Positions 12,392 through 13,439 of a stretch of 13,439 nt of DNA are shown piece after piece; within the stretch, counting starts at the first letter, position 1; every line of letters starts with the position of its first letter. Under the pieces are notes generated by a model. It did not search any database. It was not told where the DNA came from and saw nothing but the letters and a program-made list of their open reading frames with translations. Position numbers and translations under genes: made by a program. Source of the DNA: JAJZQD01 sp021847735. GTDB lineage: Bacteria > Bacillota > Thermincolia > Thermincolales > UBA2595. Where the stretch lies: positions 1 to 13,439 of the forward strand of contig DAHVYW010000052.1 of NCBI GenBank assembly GCA_027324025.1. The letters run 5' to 3'.

Positions 12392-13439
12392 CTACCTGTC
12401 CAGACAAGAATAACAGAGTTCAAAACTTTTATTAATCACCGGAAAGTCAGGGACTATGTTCCCTGGTACAGTTGTTGGAACTACCGGCCAGTTACAGTAT
12501 GATGCGGACCTGACCATATGCCTGAATAGGGTTTTCTCAGTCCCGGACATAACAAAGTGGACATTTTCACCCCGGGGCGATTCAGTTATTCCGACCGCAT
12601 AACTATTAGGACTCATCTTTGCTAACGGGCCTATAATTTCACCTTTAGGCATTAATTCCAAAGCCTGTCTTACTATATCTATAGATTCTAAGGTTTCATC
12701 AATCCTGATTTTTATCCTGGCAAAGACATCTCCCCGCTCGTAAACCGGCACTCCAAAAATTACTTTACCGTAAGCGGCATACGGGTGGTCTCGCCTGACA
12801 TCCCGGTTAATTCCCGCTGCTCTGGCGGCGGGTCCAACTGCATGTAAATCAACGGCTGTCTGAAGCTGGAGTGTCCCCGTATTTTCAACACGGTCCAGGA
12901 AAGAATCCGTACTCAGCACGATATCTACCAAATCCTTAAAATCTTTCTCAACATCCTGCAATGTATTAAGTATTACTATGCGGCCCTTTTCATTTATATC
13001 GCGCCTTACACCCCCGGGTTTATTAATACCCCGTAGAAACCTGCTGCCAAATATAGTTTCGTTTAATCCCATGATTTTCTCTTTGAGCCTGGCCCCATGC
13101 ATGGTACCAAAGGCAAAACCTACCCCGGCACAAATGTTTCCAATATCTCCAATATGGTTATACAGCCGTTCCATCTCTAAACCAATTGTCCTGATAAAAT
13201 CAGCCCTTTCCGGAACTTTGGTCCGGGCCAGTTTTTCAACAGCCTGGCAGAAGGCCGTGGAATGAGATAACGAACAGGCTCCACAAATACGTTCGGCAAT
13301 CAAAAGACCATCATCAGGAGTTTTGCCTTCGCTCAGTTTTTCCATCCCCCGGTGGGTATAAAAGAGCCTGGCTTCCAGGTTAATGATATTTTCGCCGACA
13401 GCACTAAACCTAAAGTGTCCGGGTTCAATAATACCGGCA
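12392..13439 (-). CDS. Group 4 [NiFe] hydrogenase large subunit (HycE/EchE-like), N-terminus outside window
   Basis: The catalytic subunit carrying the Ni-Fe site. The open frame runs off the right edge: bases 13346-13438 read in frame as AGIIEPGHFRFSAVGE and onward, with no start at 13345 needed, so 348 residues are visible. The L1 motif ERICGACSLSHS has C52 and C55. The region MHGARLKEKIMGLNETIFGSRFLRGINKPGGVRRD (about 136-170) is typical of HycE/NuoD relatives. The C-terminus ends in C342-YS-C345-LDR, the L2 cysteine pair; both CxxC pairs show it is a true hydrogenase, not the NuoD of complex I. Two things are odd: the usual DP before the first L2 cysteine is EL, and the stop codon follows directly after the arginine, so there is no C-terminal extension for a maturation protease. 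Membrane subunits should lie upstream, beyond the window. Electron donor (formate, CO or ferredoxin) cannot be told. Confidence 0.93.
   Translation of the reverse strand, partial: AGIIEPGHFRFSAVGENIINLEARLFYTHRGMEKLSEGKTPDDGLLIAERICGACSLSHSTAFCQAVEKLARTKVPERADFIRTIGLEMERLYNHIGDIGNICAGVGFAFGTMHGARLKEKIMGLNETIFGSRFLRGINKPGGVRRDINEKGRIVILNTLQDVEKDFKDLVDIVLSTDSFLDRVENTGTLQLQTAVDLHAVGPAARAAGINRDVRRDHPYAAYGKVIFGVPVYERGDVFARIKIRIDETLESIDIVRQALELMPKGEIIGPLAKMSPNSYAVGITESPRGENVHFVMSGTEKTLFRHMVRSASYCNWPVVPTTVPGNIVPDFPVINKSFELCYSCLDR

Overview
The window reads as the chromosome of an anaerobic, spore-forming, Gram-positive bacterium of the Clostridia, most like the Desulfotomaculum/Pelotomaculum/Thermincola (Peptococcaceae-type) lineage. 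This is inferred from protein family resemblance, strong GGAGG-type ribosome binding sites, a Spo0A-box pair, a sigma-K-like promoter, the nusB/Asp23/acc gene order, a multihaem cytochrome and a group 4 [NiFe] hydrogenase. No species is claimed. Every gene I can support lies on the minus strand, so transcription runs from high to low coordinates.

From the right edge: positions 13439-11668 hold the end of an energy-converting (group 4, formate-hydrogenlyase/Ech-like) hydrogenase operon. It contains a large subunit, cut by the window edge, and a small subunit fused to a two-cluster ferredoxin domain. A 244-base gap follows, with an inverted-repeat operator, a good sigma-A promoter and a leader hairpin. 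It drives a biotin carboxylation operon: a pyruvate/oxaloacetate carboxyltransferase fused to a complete biotin carboxyl carrier protein (11423-9516), then biotin carboxylase accC (9451-8108). Together they can form a two-subunit pyruvate carboxylase. An in-frame Shine-Dalgarno plus GTG inside the first gene could also release free AccB.

Next comes a cell-envelope and housekeeping operon with its own promoter (8085-8058): an Asp23/Gls24 protein, the membrane anchor AmaP, a DUF2273 membrane protein, nusB, and a Kae1/TsaD-like paralogue, closed by a strong terminator (5196-5171). The Asp23 gene is separated from amaP by two strong hairpins.

Positions 5126-3240 hold a secreted decahaem c-type cytochrome with N-terminal Ig-like domains. 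Its upstream region has two Spo0A boxes one helical turn apart, overlapping a promoter with a long spacer. Then follows a separate unit: sigma-A promoter, a structured leader of about 110 nt with a terminator-like hairpin, a cation diffusion facilitator with duplicated cytoplasmic domains and a four-cysteine tail, plsC, and a truncated sporulation-kinase-like ATPase domain ending at a terminator (645-610).

The left edge (498-1) encodes a LysM protein with a Pro/Gly/Met 13-residue repeat, preceded by a sigma-K-like promoter. It is probably a spore-coat or cortex-associated protein. I saw no tRNA, rRNA, CRISPR array, transposase or phage gene. The most unusual points are the carboxyltransferase-AccB fusion with an internal start, the Spo0A boxes before an electron-transfer cytochrome, the CDF leader and the repeat array.
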